From assembly GCF_001719615.1 (NCBI RefSeq), contig NZ_MDVX01000001.1:682001-746000 (forward strand): a DNA stretch of 64,000 nt, in the 5' to 3' direction. Of the stretch, positions 7,967-16,367 are shown in pieces. Position numbers and translations under genes: made by a program. The stretch comes from Neptunicoccus sediminis. Lineage in GTDB: Bacteria; Pseudomonadota; Alphaproteobacteria; Rhodobacterales; Rhodobacteraceae. The notes below the pieces were generated by a model. That model was given only the letters and a program-made list of their open reading frames with translations, was not told the DNA's origin and made no database searches. Position 1 is the stretch's first letter, and the number at the start of each line of letters is the position of its first letter.

Positions 7967-8956
7967 ATGAAAAAAATAGTAACAACTGCACTGGCCGGTG
8001 CGATGGCGCTGGGCGCGTCTTTGGCACAGGCTGCCGATGATGTAACGTTGCAACTGAAATGGGTCACGCAGGCCCAGTTTGCCGGATATTATGTGGCGCA
8101 GGACAAAGGGTTTTACGAAGAAGAAGACCTGAATGTCACCATCAAACCGGGCGGCCCTGATATTGCCCCTGCACAGGTGATTGCCGGTGGCGGTGCCGAT
8201 GTGGTTCTGGACTGGATGCCGTCGGCGCTGGCATCCCGAGAGAAGGGGCTTGATCTGGTGAATATTGCCCAGCCATTCAAATCCTCCGGCATGATGCTGA
8301 CCTGCCGCAAGGATGCGGGTGTGTCCTCGCCGGATGATTTTCCGGGCAAGACGCTGGGGGTCTGGTTCTTTGGCAATGAATATCCGTTTCTCAGCTGGAT
8401 GAGCAAACTCGGCCTGAAAACGGACGGTACGGACGGTGGCGTGACGGTGCTCAAGCAGGGGTTCAACGTGGACCCGCTGTTGCAAAAACAGGCCGCATGT
8501 GTGTCCACCATGACCTATAACGAATACTGGCAGGTCATTGATGCTGGTCTGACACCCGAAGAACTGGTCGTGTTCAAATACGAAGATCAGGGCGTGGCGA
8601 CGCTGGAAGACGGGATGTATGTTCTGGGTGAAAACCTGAAGGACGAGGCGTTCAAGGACAAGATGGTGCGTTTCGTGCGGGCCTCCATGAAGGGCTGGAA
8701 GTATGCCGAGGAAAATCCGGACGAGGCGGCAATGATCGTTCTGGACAATGATGCGACCGGTGCACAGACCGAGAAGCACCAGAAGCGGATGATGTCCGAA
8801 GTGGCCAAACTGACAGCGGGTTCAAACGGGGCGCTGGATGAGGCGGATTACCGTCGGACCGTGGACAGCCTCCTGACAGCCGGTTCCGATCCGGTGATCA
8901 CGAAAGAGCCTGAAGGCGCTTACACTCTGGAAATCACCGACGCTGCTTTGAACTAA
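7967..8956 (+). CDS. ABC transporter substrate-binding protein, NMT1/THI5-like
   Basis: A 329-residue periplasmic binding protein. The signal peptide ends in SLAQA, with predicted cleavage after residue 22. The mature start VTLQLKWVTQAQFAGYYVA with DKGFYEEEDLNV is typical of NMT1/THI5-like proteins (ThiY, RibY and relatives), which bind pyrimidine or flavin-like precursors. GGAGAGAGAG precedes the ATG. It is the last gene before a strong terminator. Family plus operon context make a pyrimidine or its derivative the most likely ligand; hydroxymethylpyrimidine or riboflavin are the alternatives. Confidence 0.9.
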   Translation: MKKIVTTALAGAMALGASLAQAADDVTLQLKWVTQAQFAGYYVAQDKGFYEEEDLNVTIKPGGPDIAPAQVIAGGGADVVLDWMPSALASREKGLDLVNIAQPFKSSGMMLTCRKDAGVSSPDDFPGKTLGVWFFGNEYPFLSWMSKLGLKTDGTDGGVTVLKQGFNVDPLLQKQAACVSTMTYNEYWQVIDAGLTPEELVVFKYEDQGVATLEDGMYVLGENLKDEAFKDKMVRFVRASMKGWKYAEENPDEAAMIVLDNDATGAQTEKHQKRMMSEVAKLTAGSNGALDEADYRRTVDSLLTAGSDPVITKEPEGAYTLEITDAALN

Positions 8957-8976
8957 GCAAAGACCGTTGAAACTGG

Positions 8977-9011
8977 CCGCGCCGCAGGGAAGCCTGCGGC
9001 GCGGTTTTTTT
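8977..9011 (+). terminator. rho-independent terminator of the pyrimidine operon
   Basis: A perfect 12-bp stem (8977-8988 with 8993-9004, arm CCGCGCCGCAGG) with a four-base loop is followed by seven T residues at 9005-9011. Confidence 0.95.
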
Positions 9012-9257
9012 GTGCGTGGGGCGTGTCGGGGGGGGCTTTTCGAGGGGTTCGTTAAGAAAGATTGCGAAACCCTTAACCTTGAAGCTTCATATATGAAGCG
9101 TCGTATATGAAGCTTCATATATGCAGTATGTTAAATCAGTTTTCGCTTTGTCATCAGTGGCCTGGCCTGTCAGGGACTCTCTTTTTCACGGCACGGCAGG
9201 GTCAGGCGAACCGGACGTCACCTTTTCGACTCTATGCGGAAAGTTAACAAATCGCGC
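9012..9257. other. gene-free spacer between convergent operon end and idi
   Basis: No plausible gene on either strand. The only conspicuous structure is the palindromic repeat cluster at 9081-9123. No clear terminator for idi was seen here. Confidence 0.6.
9081..9123. repeat. palindromic direct-repeat cluster
   Basis: GAAGCTTCATATATG occurs at 9081-9095 and again at 9109-9123, a 28-bp period. Around it are two perfect palindromes: GCTTCATATATGAAGC (9084-9099) and TATATGAAGCTTCATATA (9104-9121). The arrangement resembles tandem operator sites for a dimeric regulator, but it lies between two gene 3' ends. Confidence 0.75.
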
Positions 9258-9779
9258 CTATATCGCAGCGGTAATCCAGTCCCGATGATCCCGCATATAG
9301 ACCCGCAGCCAAGGTGTGAACCGCTCTGGCGTTTCCCTGATTTCCTGCGCCAGCGTGTCAAATCCGATCCAGCGCACGGCCTGAACCTCATCCGGATTAA
9401 GCGCCATTGCTATGTCCGGCGTCACACAAGCGGTGTAAATATCCACGACCTCATGCTCGGTCAGGCCGCCGCCCACATCCGCGCGGTATTCAACGGTTTG
9501 ACCGAATTGCAGATCGCAACCCGTAATGCCCAGTTCTTCCTCCAGACGCCGTCCGGCGCAGGTCAGGCTGGCTTCCTGCCAATGGGGATGGGTGCAGACC
9601 GTATTGGCCCATAAATCCGGCGTGTGGTATTTGTGAGAGGCCCGTTGCTGGATCAGCGTCTTGTCGCCCGCCAGCAAAAACACCGAGATCGCGGGGTGTT
9701 TCAGCCCGCGCCGGTGTACGTCCAGTTTGTCCAGCGGTGTCAGAACCCCGTTGTCCCAAGCGGGTATAAGTTGCGTCAT
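9258..9779 (-). CDS. idi: isopentenyl-diphosphate delta-isomerase, type I
   Basis: A 173-residue Nudix-fold isomerase that interconverts isopentenyl and dimethylallyl diphosphate for isoprenoid synthesis in the cytoplasm. The active-site cysteine is C62 in NTVCTHP, and the Nudix-like helix with metal-binding Glu residues is RRLEEELG. Length fits the bacterial type I family. It is divergent from fnrL with 177 bases between the starts. In phototrophic relatives idi can lie in photosynthesis gene clusters; no such genes are visible here. Confidence 0.93.
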   Translation of the reverse strand: MTQLIPAWDNGVLTPLDKLDVHRRGLKHPAISVFLLAGDKTLIQQRASHKYHTPDLWANTVCTHPHWQEASLTCAGRRLEEELGITGCDLQFGQTVEYRADVGGGLTEHEVVDIYTACVTPDIAMALNPDEVQAVRWIGFDTLAQEIRETPERFTPWLRVYMRDHRDWITAAI

Positions 9780-9956
9780 GATTCACTTCCACGTTTTGCG
9801 ATCCTTTGGGGGATCGCGGGTCGCTCTGCAAGGGGGCGCGCGGTCGCGCCTGTGGCACTTTGTACGCGCGGTGCGGCGTTCTGCCAGCATATCTTCCCGG
9901 ACCGCTTCGGTATAAGCCGGTTGCTTCTGTTAACAATCTGGTGTGGTCTGTGCGAT

Positions 9957-10679
9957 ATGAATGCTCTTGTGCTTTCCAATATAAAATGCGGCGAATGCCC
10001 GATCCGGCATCGCGCTGTGTGTTCCCGCTGTGAAGGTGCGGACCTTGATATTCTTGAGAAGATCAAGGTGTACCGCAGTTTCAAAGCCGGCGAGCAGATC
10101 CTGTGGCGTGGTGAGGCGATGGATTTCGTCGCGTCGGTGGTTCACGGTGTCGCGACCCTTGGCAAAACGCTTGAGGACGGGCGCACCCAGATGGTTGGCC
10201 TGCTGCTGCCGTCGGACTTTATCGGGCGGCCCGGACGGGATCGTGTGGAGTTCGACGTGGTTGCAGCTTCGGATGTGACCCTGTGCTGCTTTGAGCGGAA
10301 ACCGTTCGAGAACCTGCTATCGGTGACACCCGATCTGTCCAAGCGGCTGGTGGAAATCGCGCTCGACGAACTGGATGCGGCGCGGGACTGGATGCTGCTT
10401 TTGGGCCGCAAGACCGCACGCGAGAAAATCGCGACCTTCATCGACATGCTGATCCGGCGGAGCAGTGTGGAAGGTTTGACCGCACCGCATGATGCGCTTG
10501 TTCTGCCGCTCAGCCGTGAGGAAATCGCCAACTATCTTGGTCTGACGCTGGAAACGGTCAGCCGCCAGCTTTCTGCGCTAAAGGCACAGGGTATCCTGCG
10601 GTTCAACGACCGTCGCAGTTTTACAGTGCTCAGCCCCGATGCCCTGCATGACATCACAGGGAATGACTGTCTGCATTAA
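9957..10679 (+). CDS. fnrL: FNR-type oxygen-sensing regulator FnrL
   Basis: A 240-residue Crp/Fnr regulator. The N-terminal cluster C11, C14, C22, C25 (KCGECPIRHRAVCSRC), together with a Cys in TLCCFERKP, can hold the oxygen-labile [4Fe-4S] cluster. The C-terminal helix-turn-helix REEIANYLGLTLETVSRQLS has the E--SR recognition pattern for TTGAT-N4-ATCAA sites. I chose ATG 9957; the frame is open to 9624 but that part runs antisense through idi. Matching FNR boxes stand before ccoN and ccoG downstream. It would activate those operons at low oxygen. Confidence 0.95.
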   Translation: MNALVLSNIKCGECPIRHRAVCSRCEGADLDILEKIKVYRSFKAGEQILWRGEAMDFVASVVHGVATLGKTLEDGRTQMVGLLLPSDFIGRPGRDRVEFDVVAASDVTLCCFERKPFENLLSVTPDLSKRLVEIALDELDAARDWMLLLGRKTAREKIATFIDMLIRRSSVEGLTAPHDALVLPLSREEIANYLGLTLETVSRQLSALKAQGILRFNDRRSFTVLSPDALHDITGNDCLH

Positions 10680-10733
10680 CCCTGCAATGCAACGATAACG
10701 GGCGGAAAGAAAAAGCAAACCTTTCCGGCAAAC

Positions 10734-10747
10734 TTGACCCAGATCAA
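10734..10747 (+). promoter_or_regulatory. FNR box upstream of ccoN
   Basis: TTGACCCAGATCAA matches the FnrL/FNR consensus TTGAT-N4-ATCAA with one change. It lies about 92 bases before the ccoN ATG. A class II promoter centred here would start near 10782; TATCCC (10770) and TACACT (10776) are candidate -10 elements. Confidence 0.88.
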
Positions 10748-10832
10748 GGAATCGCCCCGCAAACCCGCCTATCCCTACACTTGCGAACAGGAGTGTCTGC
10801 TTTGGCAGTGCTCGTCATTTTCGAGGTGTCAG

Positions 10833-12446
10833 ATGGACTATATCAAGGCTTTCTTATTGGCCGGGGTCGCGCTTGTTGCGGCTATGGGCGCGAATTGGGC
10901 GCTGGACCCGGCCTATCAACTACATGCGGTGCTGATTCTCATCATTGCGCTGGTCATGTTTGTGCGGGTGATCCGCAACGCGGGGGAACCGCGGGCGGTT
11001 AAACCTGTGCCAACGGGTTATGACGACGGGGTGATCCGCGCCGGCGTGATCGCCACCGCCTTTTGGGGGATCATCGGTTTCGTGGTGGGGACGTTTATCG
11101 CGTTCCAACTGGCCTTTCCCGAGTTGAACTTCGACTGGGGTCAGCCGTTTACAAACTTTGGCCGGTTGCGGCCGCTGCATACCTCTGCGGTGATCTTTGC
11201 TTTTGGTGGTAACGGCCTGATCGCGACCTCTTTTTACGTGGTTCAACGCACCGGCGCGACGCGGCTTTGGGGCGGGAACCTCGCGTGGTTTGTGTTCTGG
11301 GGCTATCAGCTGTTTATCGTGCTGGCAGCGACGGGCTATTTGCTGGGATCAACCCAGTCCAAAGAATACGCCGAGCCTGAATGGTATGTGGACATCTGGC
11401 TGACGATTGTATGGCTTGCCTATCTTGCGGTGTTTCTTGGCACGATCTTCAAGCGGCGCGAGCGTCATATCTATGTGGCGAACTGGTTCTACCTTGCCTT
11501 CATCATCACTGTGGCGATGCTGCATGTGATCAATAACCTGTCCATTCCGGTGTCCATCTGGGGCAGCAAATCGGTGCAGGTCTTTGCCGGTGTACAGGAT
11601 GCCATGACCCAGTGGTGGTACGGCCACAACGCAGTGGGCTTTTTCCTGACGGCGGGCTTCCTTGGCATGATGTACTACTTTGTGCCCAAACAGGCAGAGC
11701 GTCCGGTCTACAGCTATAAACTGTCGATCATCCACTTCTGGGCGCTGATCTTCCTTTATATCTGGGCCGGCCCGCACCATTTGCATTACACAGCACTGCC
11801 GGACTGGGCGTCGACCCTTGGTATGGTGTTCTCGATTATCCTGTGGATGCCCAGCTGGGGCGGTATGATCAACGGTCTGATGACCCTGCAAGGGGCTTGG
11901 GACAAGCTGCGCACCGATCCGATCCTGCGGATGTTCGTCCTGTCTCTCGGCTTTTATGGCATGTCCACCTTTGAGGGTCCGATGATGTCGATCCGCGCGG
12001 TCAACAGCCTCAGCCACTACACTGACTGGACCATCGGTCATGTGCATTCCGGCGCGTTGGGCTGGAACGGCATGATCACATTTGCCTGTCTCTACTTCCT
12101 GACACCCCGTCTGTGGGGCCGCGACAAGATGTATTCCATGAGCGCGATCAACTGGCACTTCTGGTTGGCGACCATCGGTATCGTTCTTTACGCGGCATCC
12201 ATGTGGGTGACTGGCATCATGGAGGGCCTGATGTGGCGTGAAGTGGATGATCAGGGGTTCCTTGTGAACTCTTTCGCAGACACCGTAGCCGCAAAATTCC
12301 CAATGTATGTGGTGCGCGGTCTGGGCGGGGTGATGTTCCTTGCCGGAGCGGTGATCATGGTGTGGAACATGTGGATGACCATCCGCGGCCCCAAAGCGGC
12401 GAGGGCAGGTGCCACTGGCACCGTCCCGACCGTCGCAGCAGAATAA
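10833..12446 (+). CDS. ccoN: cbb3-type cytochrome c oxidase subunit I
   Basis: A 537-residue catalytic subunit of the cbb3 oxidase, with about twelve membrane helices, low-spin heme b and the heme b3-CuB centre. Ligand histidines are visible in [28 protein letters not shown] and [13 protein letters not shown]. The start at 10833 follows GAGGTG and begins MDYIKAFLL; a longer in-frame start at 10734 would place the FNR box inside the gene and is rejected. First gene of ccoNOQP, preceded by an FNR box and by fnrL. Confidence 0.97.
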   Translation: MDYIKAFLLAGVALVAAMGANWALDPAYQLHAVLILIIALVMFVRVIRNAGEPRAVKPVPTGYDDGVIRAGVIATAFWGIIGFVVGTFIAFQLAFPELNFDWGQPFTNFGRLRPLHTSAVIFAFGGNGLIATSFYVVQRTGATRLWGGNLAWFVFWGYQLFIVLAATGYLLGSTQSKEYAEPEWYVDIWLTIVWLAYLAVFLGTIFKRRERHIYVANWFYLAFIITVAMLHVINNLSIPVSIWGSKSVQVFAGVQDAMTQWWYGHNAVGFFLTAGFLGMMYYFVPKQAERPVYSYKLSIIHFWALIFLYIWAGPHHLHYTALPDWASTLGMVFSIILWMPSWGGMINGLMTLQGAWDKLRTDPILRMFVLSLGFYGMSTFEGPMMSIRAVNSLSHYTDWTIGHVHSGALGWNGMITFACLYFLTPRLWGRDKMYSMSAINWHFWLATIGIVLYAASMWVTGIMEGLMWREVDDQGFLVNSFADTVAAKFPMYVVRGLGGVMFLAGAVIMVWNMWMTIRGPKAARAGATGTVPTVAAE

Positions 12447-12458
12447 GGAGTTCGGAAA

Positions 12459-13184
12459 ATGGCCTTTCTCGACAAACATGCAATCCTTGAAAGAAGTCCG
12501 ACCCTGTTGCTGGTCAGCTCCCTTCTGGTGGTCTCCATCGGCGGGATCGTGGAAATCGCGCCGCTGTTCTGGCTGGAAAACACCATTGAGGAAGTAGAGG
12601 GCGTGCGCCCCTACTCCCCGCTGGAGCTGACCGGACGGGACATCTATGTGCGCGAGGGCTGCTATCTCTGTCACAGCCAGATGATCCGCCCGATGCGCGA
12701 CGAAGTGGAACGCTACGGGCATTATTCACTGGCCGCAGAGTCCATGTACGATCACCCGTTCCAATGGGGGTCAAAGCGGACCGGACCGGATGTGGCCCGC
12801 GTAGGCGGGCGCTATTCGGACGCATGGCACGTAGAACACCTGAAAGACCCGCAGTCGGTCGTGCCGGAATCCATCATGCCGAAATACGAGTTTCTGGCAG
12901 AGACCCGCATTGACGCATCCCAGATCAAGGCGCTGCTGAAGACCCACCGCTTTGTGGGGGTGCCTTATGACGATGACATGCTGGAAAACGCCGTGGCGGA
13001 TTTCTATGCGCAGGCCGATCCAGACAGTGATTACGACGGTTTGCTGGAACGCTATCCGGGGGCGGCGGTGGCCAACTTTGACGGCGCAAAAGAGCTGACC
13101 GAGATGGATGCGCTGGTGGCCTATCTGCAGGTTCTCGGCACGATGGTCGATTTCTCGACCTTCACCCCCGATGCAAGCCGATAG
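12459..13184 (+). CDS. ccoO: cbb3-type cytochrome c oxidase subunit II (monoheme c)
   Basis: A 241-residue membrane-anchored cytochrome c. One N-terminal membrane helix (about residues 15-37) is followed by the periplasmic heme site C68-x-x-C71-H72 (GCYLCHSQ); the axial Met is probably in SIMPKYEF. It passes electrons from CcoP to CcoN. It lies 12 bases after ccoN. Confidence 0.97.
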   Translation: MAFLDKHAILERSPTLLLVSSLLVVSIGGIVEIAPLFWLENTIEEVEGVRPYSPLELTGRDIYVREGCYLCHSQMIRPMRDEVERYGHYSLAAESMYDHPFQWGSKRTGPDVARVGGRYSDAWHVEHLKDPQSVVPESIMPKYEFLAETRIDASQIKALLKTHRFVGVPYDDDMLENAVADFYAQADPDSDYDGLLERYPGAAVANFDGAKELTEMDALVAYLQVLGTMVDFSTFTPDASR

Positions 13185-13193
13185 GAGGGCGCG

Positions 13194-13436
13194 ATGGACA
13201 CCTATTCCTTCCTGCGCGAAATGGCGGACAGTTGGTTCCTGCTGGCAATGTTCTGCTTTTTCATCGGCGCGATCCTGTTTCTGTTCCGCCCCGGCAACCG
13301 GCAGATGCACAAAGAGGCGAGCCAGATTCCCCTGCGCGATAGCCAGCCCTTTGGTGCAGCCTATGACACCGGAAATGAACCCGCCCCGCGCGGCTGTGCG
13401 GGCGATTGCCCCGATTGTATCAAGAGGACAAACTGA
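13194..13436 (+). CDS. ccoQ: cbb3-type oxidase small subunit with Cys-rich tail
   Basis: An 80-residue CcoQ protein. A single membrane helix spans about residues 14-31, then a cytoplasmic tail ends in GCAGDCPDCIK with C68, C72 and C75 (CX3CX2C). CcoQ stabilises the complex and is implicated in redox signalling in Rhodobacter. The Cys-rich tail is longer than in the shortest CcoQ proteins and could bind a metal or respond to redox; that is inference. The stop overlaps the ccoP start (TGATG at 13434-13438). Confidence 0.9.
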   Translation: MDTYSFLREMADSWFLLAMFCFFIGAILFLFRPGNRQMHKEASQIPLRDSQPFGAAYDTGNEPAPRGCAGDCPDCIKRTN

Positions 13437-14308
13437 TGTCTGACCATACTGAAAAAAACGTGGATGAAGTCACCGGCGTTGAAACCACCGGTCATAGCTG
13501 GGACGGTATCGAAGAGCTGAACAACCCGATGCCGCGCTGGTGGCTCTGGAGCCTTTACGCAACCATCGTCTGGGGCATTGCCTATACCATCGCCTATCCC
13601 GCTTGGCCGCTGATCTCTGGCGCGACGACCGGGGTGCTTGGCTGGTCAACGCGGGCGGATGTGGCCCGCGATATTGAAACCCACAACGCAAAGAACGGAC
13701 CACTGGTAGAGCAGCTTTTGGCCACCGAGATGAACCGTTTGCCCGAAAATCCGGACCTGTTGCGCTATGCGGTGGCACGGGGCGGCGCGGTGTTCAAAGC
13801 GCAATGTTCCCAGTGTCACGGCTCTGGTGCGGCCGGGTTCAAAGGCTATCCCAACCTGCTGGACGACGACTGGCTCTGGGGCGGCAGTCTGGATGACATC
13901 ACCTACTCCGTGCGCCACGGTATCCGGAACGACACGGACGATGATGCCCGCTTTTCCCAGATGCCGGCGTTTGGCGAATTTATGGAGAAAGAGCAGATTC
14001 GCGGCGTGGCGGAATACGTCTACTCCCTGTCCAACAGCGATGCGGACGCGGTGTTGGCCGCAAGCGGACAGCCGCTCTTTGCAGAGCAATGCGCAGCCTG
14101 TCACGGTGAAACCGGATTGGGCGACCGCGAACAGGGTGCCCCCAACCTTGCCGATGCGATCTGGCTTTATGGCGGCGATCGGGAGTCCCTGATCCACACC
14201 ATCACCTATTCCCGGTTTGGCATCATGCCTGCATGGGGCCAGCGCCTGATCGAAGCGGATGTGCGTGCGGTGTCGGCCTATGTCCACGGGCTTGGCGGCG
14301 GCGAGTAA
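13436..14308 (+). CDS. ccoP: cbb3-type cytochrome c oxidase subunit III (diheme c)
   Basis: A 290-residue diheme cytochrome c. A membrane segment at about residues 36-60 is followed by two CxxCH sites, C124-C127-H128 (CSQCHGSG) and C219-C222-H223 (CAACHGETG). It is the electron entry subunit of the oxidase. The ATG at 13436 shares a base with the ccoQ stop. A terminator follows. Confidence 0.96.
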   Translation: MSDHTEKNVDEVTGVETTGHSWDGIEELNNPMPRWWLWSLYATIVWGIAYTIAYPAWPLISGATTGVLGWSTRADVARDIETHNAKNGPLVEQLLATEMNRLPENPDLLRYAVARGGAVFKAQCSQCHGSGAAGFKGYPNLLDDDWLWGGSLDDITYSVRHGIRNDTDDDARFSQMPAFGEFMEKEQIRGVAEYVYSLSNSDADAVLAASGQPLFAEQCAACHGETGLGDREQGAPNLADAIWLYGGDRESLIHTITYSRFGIMPAWGQRLIEADVRAVSAYVHGLGGGE

Positions 14309-14364
14309 CCCTGACCGGCTGAAAATTTGCGAATACGGCACTGACCCCCCTACGCGGTGCCGTT

Positions 14365-14412
14365 CCCCCGAAACGGCCCTGTTCGCAAACAAGCCGTTTC
14401 GGGGGTCTTTTT
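14365..14412 (+). terminator. terminator after ccoNOQP
   Basis: A 13-bp perfect stem (14365-14377 with 14393-14405, arm CCCCCGAAACGGC) and a 15-base loop are followed by TCTTTTT. The last T residues overlap the FNR box of the next operon. Confidence 0.9.
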
Positions 14413-14424
14413 GATCCACATCAA
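14411..14424 (+). promoter_or_regulatory. FNR box upstream of ccoG
   Basis: TTGATCCACATCAA is a perfect match to TTGAT-N4-ATCAA. It is centred about 60 bases before the ccoG start and begins within the T-tract of the ccoNOQP terminator. Confidence 0.92.
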
Positions 14425-14476
14425 AGCGCGCCTGATTCTTCTGCTGTAAGAGAGGGCTGCGAACAGGATTAATACC

Positions 14477-15913
14477 ATGACCCAGACCACGCCTCCTTCT
14501 CTTTACGCGGCGCAAGAGCCCGTGTTTCCCCGCAAGGTTTCGGGCAAATTCCGCCGTCTGAAATGGTGGATCATGCTGGTGACGCTGGGGATTTACTACC
14601 TGCTGCCGTGGATTCGCTGGGATCGCGGGCCGAACCTGCCGGATCAGGCTGTGCTGCTGGATATGGCGGGGCGGCGGTTCTACTTTTTCTGGATCGAAAT
14701 CTGGCCACACGAGTTCTACTTTGTCGCCGGATTGCTGGTCATGGCGGGGCTGGGATTGTTCCTGTTCACCTCGGCGCTTGGGCGGGTGTGGTGTGGCTAT
14801 ACCTGCCCGCAAACGGTCTGGACCGATCTGTTCATTCTGGTGGAGCGTTGGGTCGAAGGGGACCGCAACGCGCGGGTGCGCTTGTGGAAGGCGAAATGGG
14901 ATTTTCACAAATGGCGGCTGCGGCTGACGAAATGGGCAATCTGGCTTGCGATTGCGATGGCCACGGGCGGGGCTTGGGTGTTCTACTTCACCGATGCACC
15001 GACGCTGGCACGGGATCTGCTGCGTTTTGACGCCCACCCGATTGCCTATGGCACCATCGCGGTGCTGACGGCGACAACCTTTGTCTTTGGCGGTTTCCTG
15101 CGTGAACAGGTTTGCATCTACATGTGCCCCTGGCCGCGCATTCAGGCCGCGATGATGGACCCTGACACGATCACAGTAGCCTACCGCGACTGGCGGGGAG
15201 AGCCGCGCGGCAAGCATCGCAAAGCCATCCAACCGGCCGAGACCGCACCGCGCGGGGATTGCATCGACTGTATGGCCTGCGTTAACGTGTGTCCGATGGG
15301 GATCGACATCCGCGACGGACAGCAGATGGAATGTATCACCTGCGCGCTGTGCATCGACGCCTGTGATGATGTGATGGACAGGATCGGCAAACCGCGGGGG
15401 CTGATCGACTATCTGGCGCTGTCAGATGAACCGGCAGAACGGGCCGGTGCCGCGCCCAAACCGCTCTGGCGGCATGTTCTGCGGCCCAGAACGCTGTTTT
15501 ATACCGCACTCTGGTCTCTGGTCGGGGTCGGCCTGATTTATGCGCTGTTCATGCGTTCGGACATGGAACTGGCGGTGTCGCCCCTGCGCAACCCCACCTA
15601 TGTGACGCTCTCGGATGGCAGCATCCGCAACATTTACGATGTCAGGATGCGCAACAAACATTCCGAGGCGCGGGTGTTCCAGCTCTCTGTGACCGGCGAC
15701 ACGGGTGTGCAGTTGCAACTGGAAGGACAGGCGGAAGGGCGCAGCATTCTTGTGCCAGCGGACCGGACCTACCTGCAGCGGGTCTACGTCACCGCACCGC
15801 GCCGCGATCCGGCGGCAACACAGGCCCGCAGCGAAATTCGCATCTGGGTTGAAGACACAGCCACAGGCACGCGGGCGTCCCAAGAAACAACCTTTAACGG
15901 AAAGGCAGAATGA
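14477..15913 (+). CDS. ccoG: cytochrome c oxidase accessory protein CcoG (RdxA/FixG)
   Basis: A 478-residue membrane iron-sulfur protein of the FixG/RdxA family, reported to act as a cupric reductase in cbb3 assembly. N-terminal membrane helices include WCGYTCPQTVW, followed by CIYMCPWPR and a 2[4Fe-4S] ferredoxin segment with CIDCMACVNVCPMGID and CITCALCIDACDDVMD. The C-terminal part is an Ig-like periplasmic domain. First gene of ccoGHIS, with its own FNR box. Confidence 0.95.
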   Translation: MTQTTPPSLYAAQEPVFPRKVSGKFRRLKWWIMLVTLGIYYLLPWIRWDRGPNLPDQAVLLDMAGRRFYFFWIEIWPHEFYFVAGLLVMAGLGLFLFTSALGRVWCGYTCPQTVWTDLFILVERWVEGDRNARVRLWKAKWDFHKWRLRLTKWAIWLAIAMATGGAWVFYFTDAPTLARDLLRFDAHPIAYGTIAVLTATTFVFGGFLREQVCIYMCPWPRIQAAMMDPDTITVAYRDWRGEPRGKHRKAIQPAETAPRGDCIDCMACVNVCPMGIDIRDGQQMECITCALCIDACDDVMDRIGKPRGLIDYLALSDEPAERAGAAPKPLWRHVLRPRTLFYTALWSLVGVGLIYALFMRSDMELAVSPLRNPTYVTLSDGSIRNIYDVRMRNKHSEARVFQLSVTGDTGVQLQLEGQAEGRSILVPADRTYLQRVYVTAPRRDPAATQARSEIRIWVEDTATGTRASQETTFNGKAE

Positions 15914-15914
15914 T

Positions 15915-16367
15915 ATGGTCAAGCGGATTACAGGATGGCATGTGTTCGGGTCTTTCGCGCTGGCGTTTTCGGTGATTATCGGGGTCAATCTGGTTCTGGC
16001 CTATAACGCCGTAAGCAGCTTTCCGGGGCTTGAGGTTAAAAACTCCTACGTGGCAAGCCAGAGCTTTGACGCCGACCGCGATGCGCAGCTTGCCTTGGGC
16101 TGGGATGTCGGCGCCTTTGTGCAGGACGGCAATCTGACCCTGAATATCGACAAAGCCGGCACGCCGGTTTCGGTTCTGATCGAACAGGCCACATTCGGAC
16201 GGGCCACCAGTGTGGCACAGGATCAGGAATTGCAGTTCCGCCGCCAAAACGGGGCCTATGTCGCGCCGGTAGTGGCCGGTGCGGGGAACTGGAACCTGCG
16301 GCTGAAAGCCCGCGCGCCCAATGGCACATTGTTCCAGCAGCGCATTATCGTGAGGGTCTTGCAATGA
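15915..16367 (+). CDS. ccoH: FixH family protein CcoH
   Basis: A 150-residue membrane-anchored protein. One N-terminal helix (about residues 9-30) and a periplasmic domain match the FixH/CcoH family, needed for stable cbb3 oxidase assembly. The ATG at 15915 lies one base after the ccoG stop. The stop overlaps the ccoI start by four bases. Confidence 0.9.
   Translation: MVKRITGWHVFGSFALAFSVIIGVNLVLAYNAVSSFPGLEVKNSYVASQSFDADRDAQLALGWDVGAFVQDGNLTLNIDKAGTPVSVLIEQATFGRATSVAQDQELQFRRQNGAYVAPVVAGAGNWNLRLKARAPNGTLFQQRIIVRVLQ

Noticed and set aside
9780-9956. FNR box for fnrL autoregulation
   Set aside because: No TTGAT-N4-ATCAA-like palindrome was found in the idi/fnrL spacer.
13646-15232. 528-residue frame on the minus strand
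   Set aside because: Antisense to ccoP and ccoG; low-complexity His/Arg/Pro composition typical of a shadow frame in GC-rich DNA.
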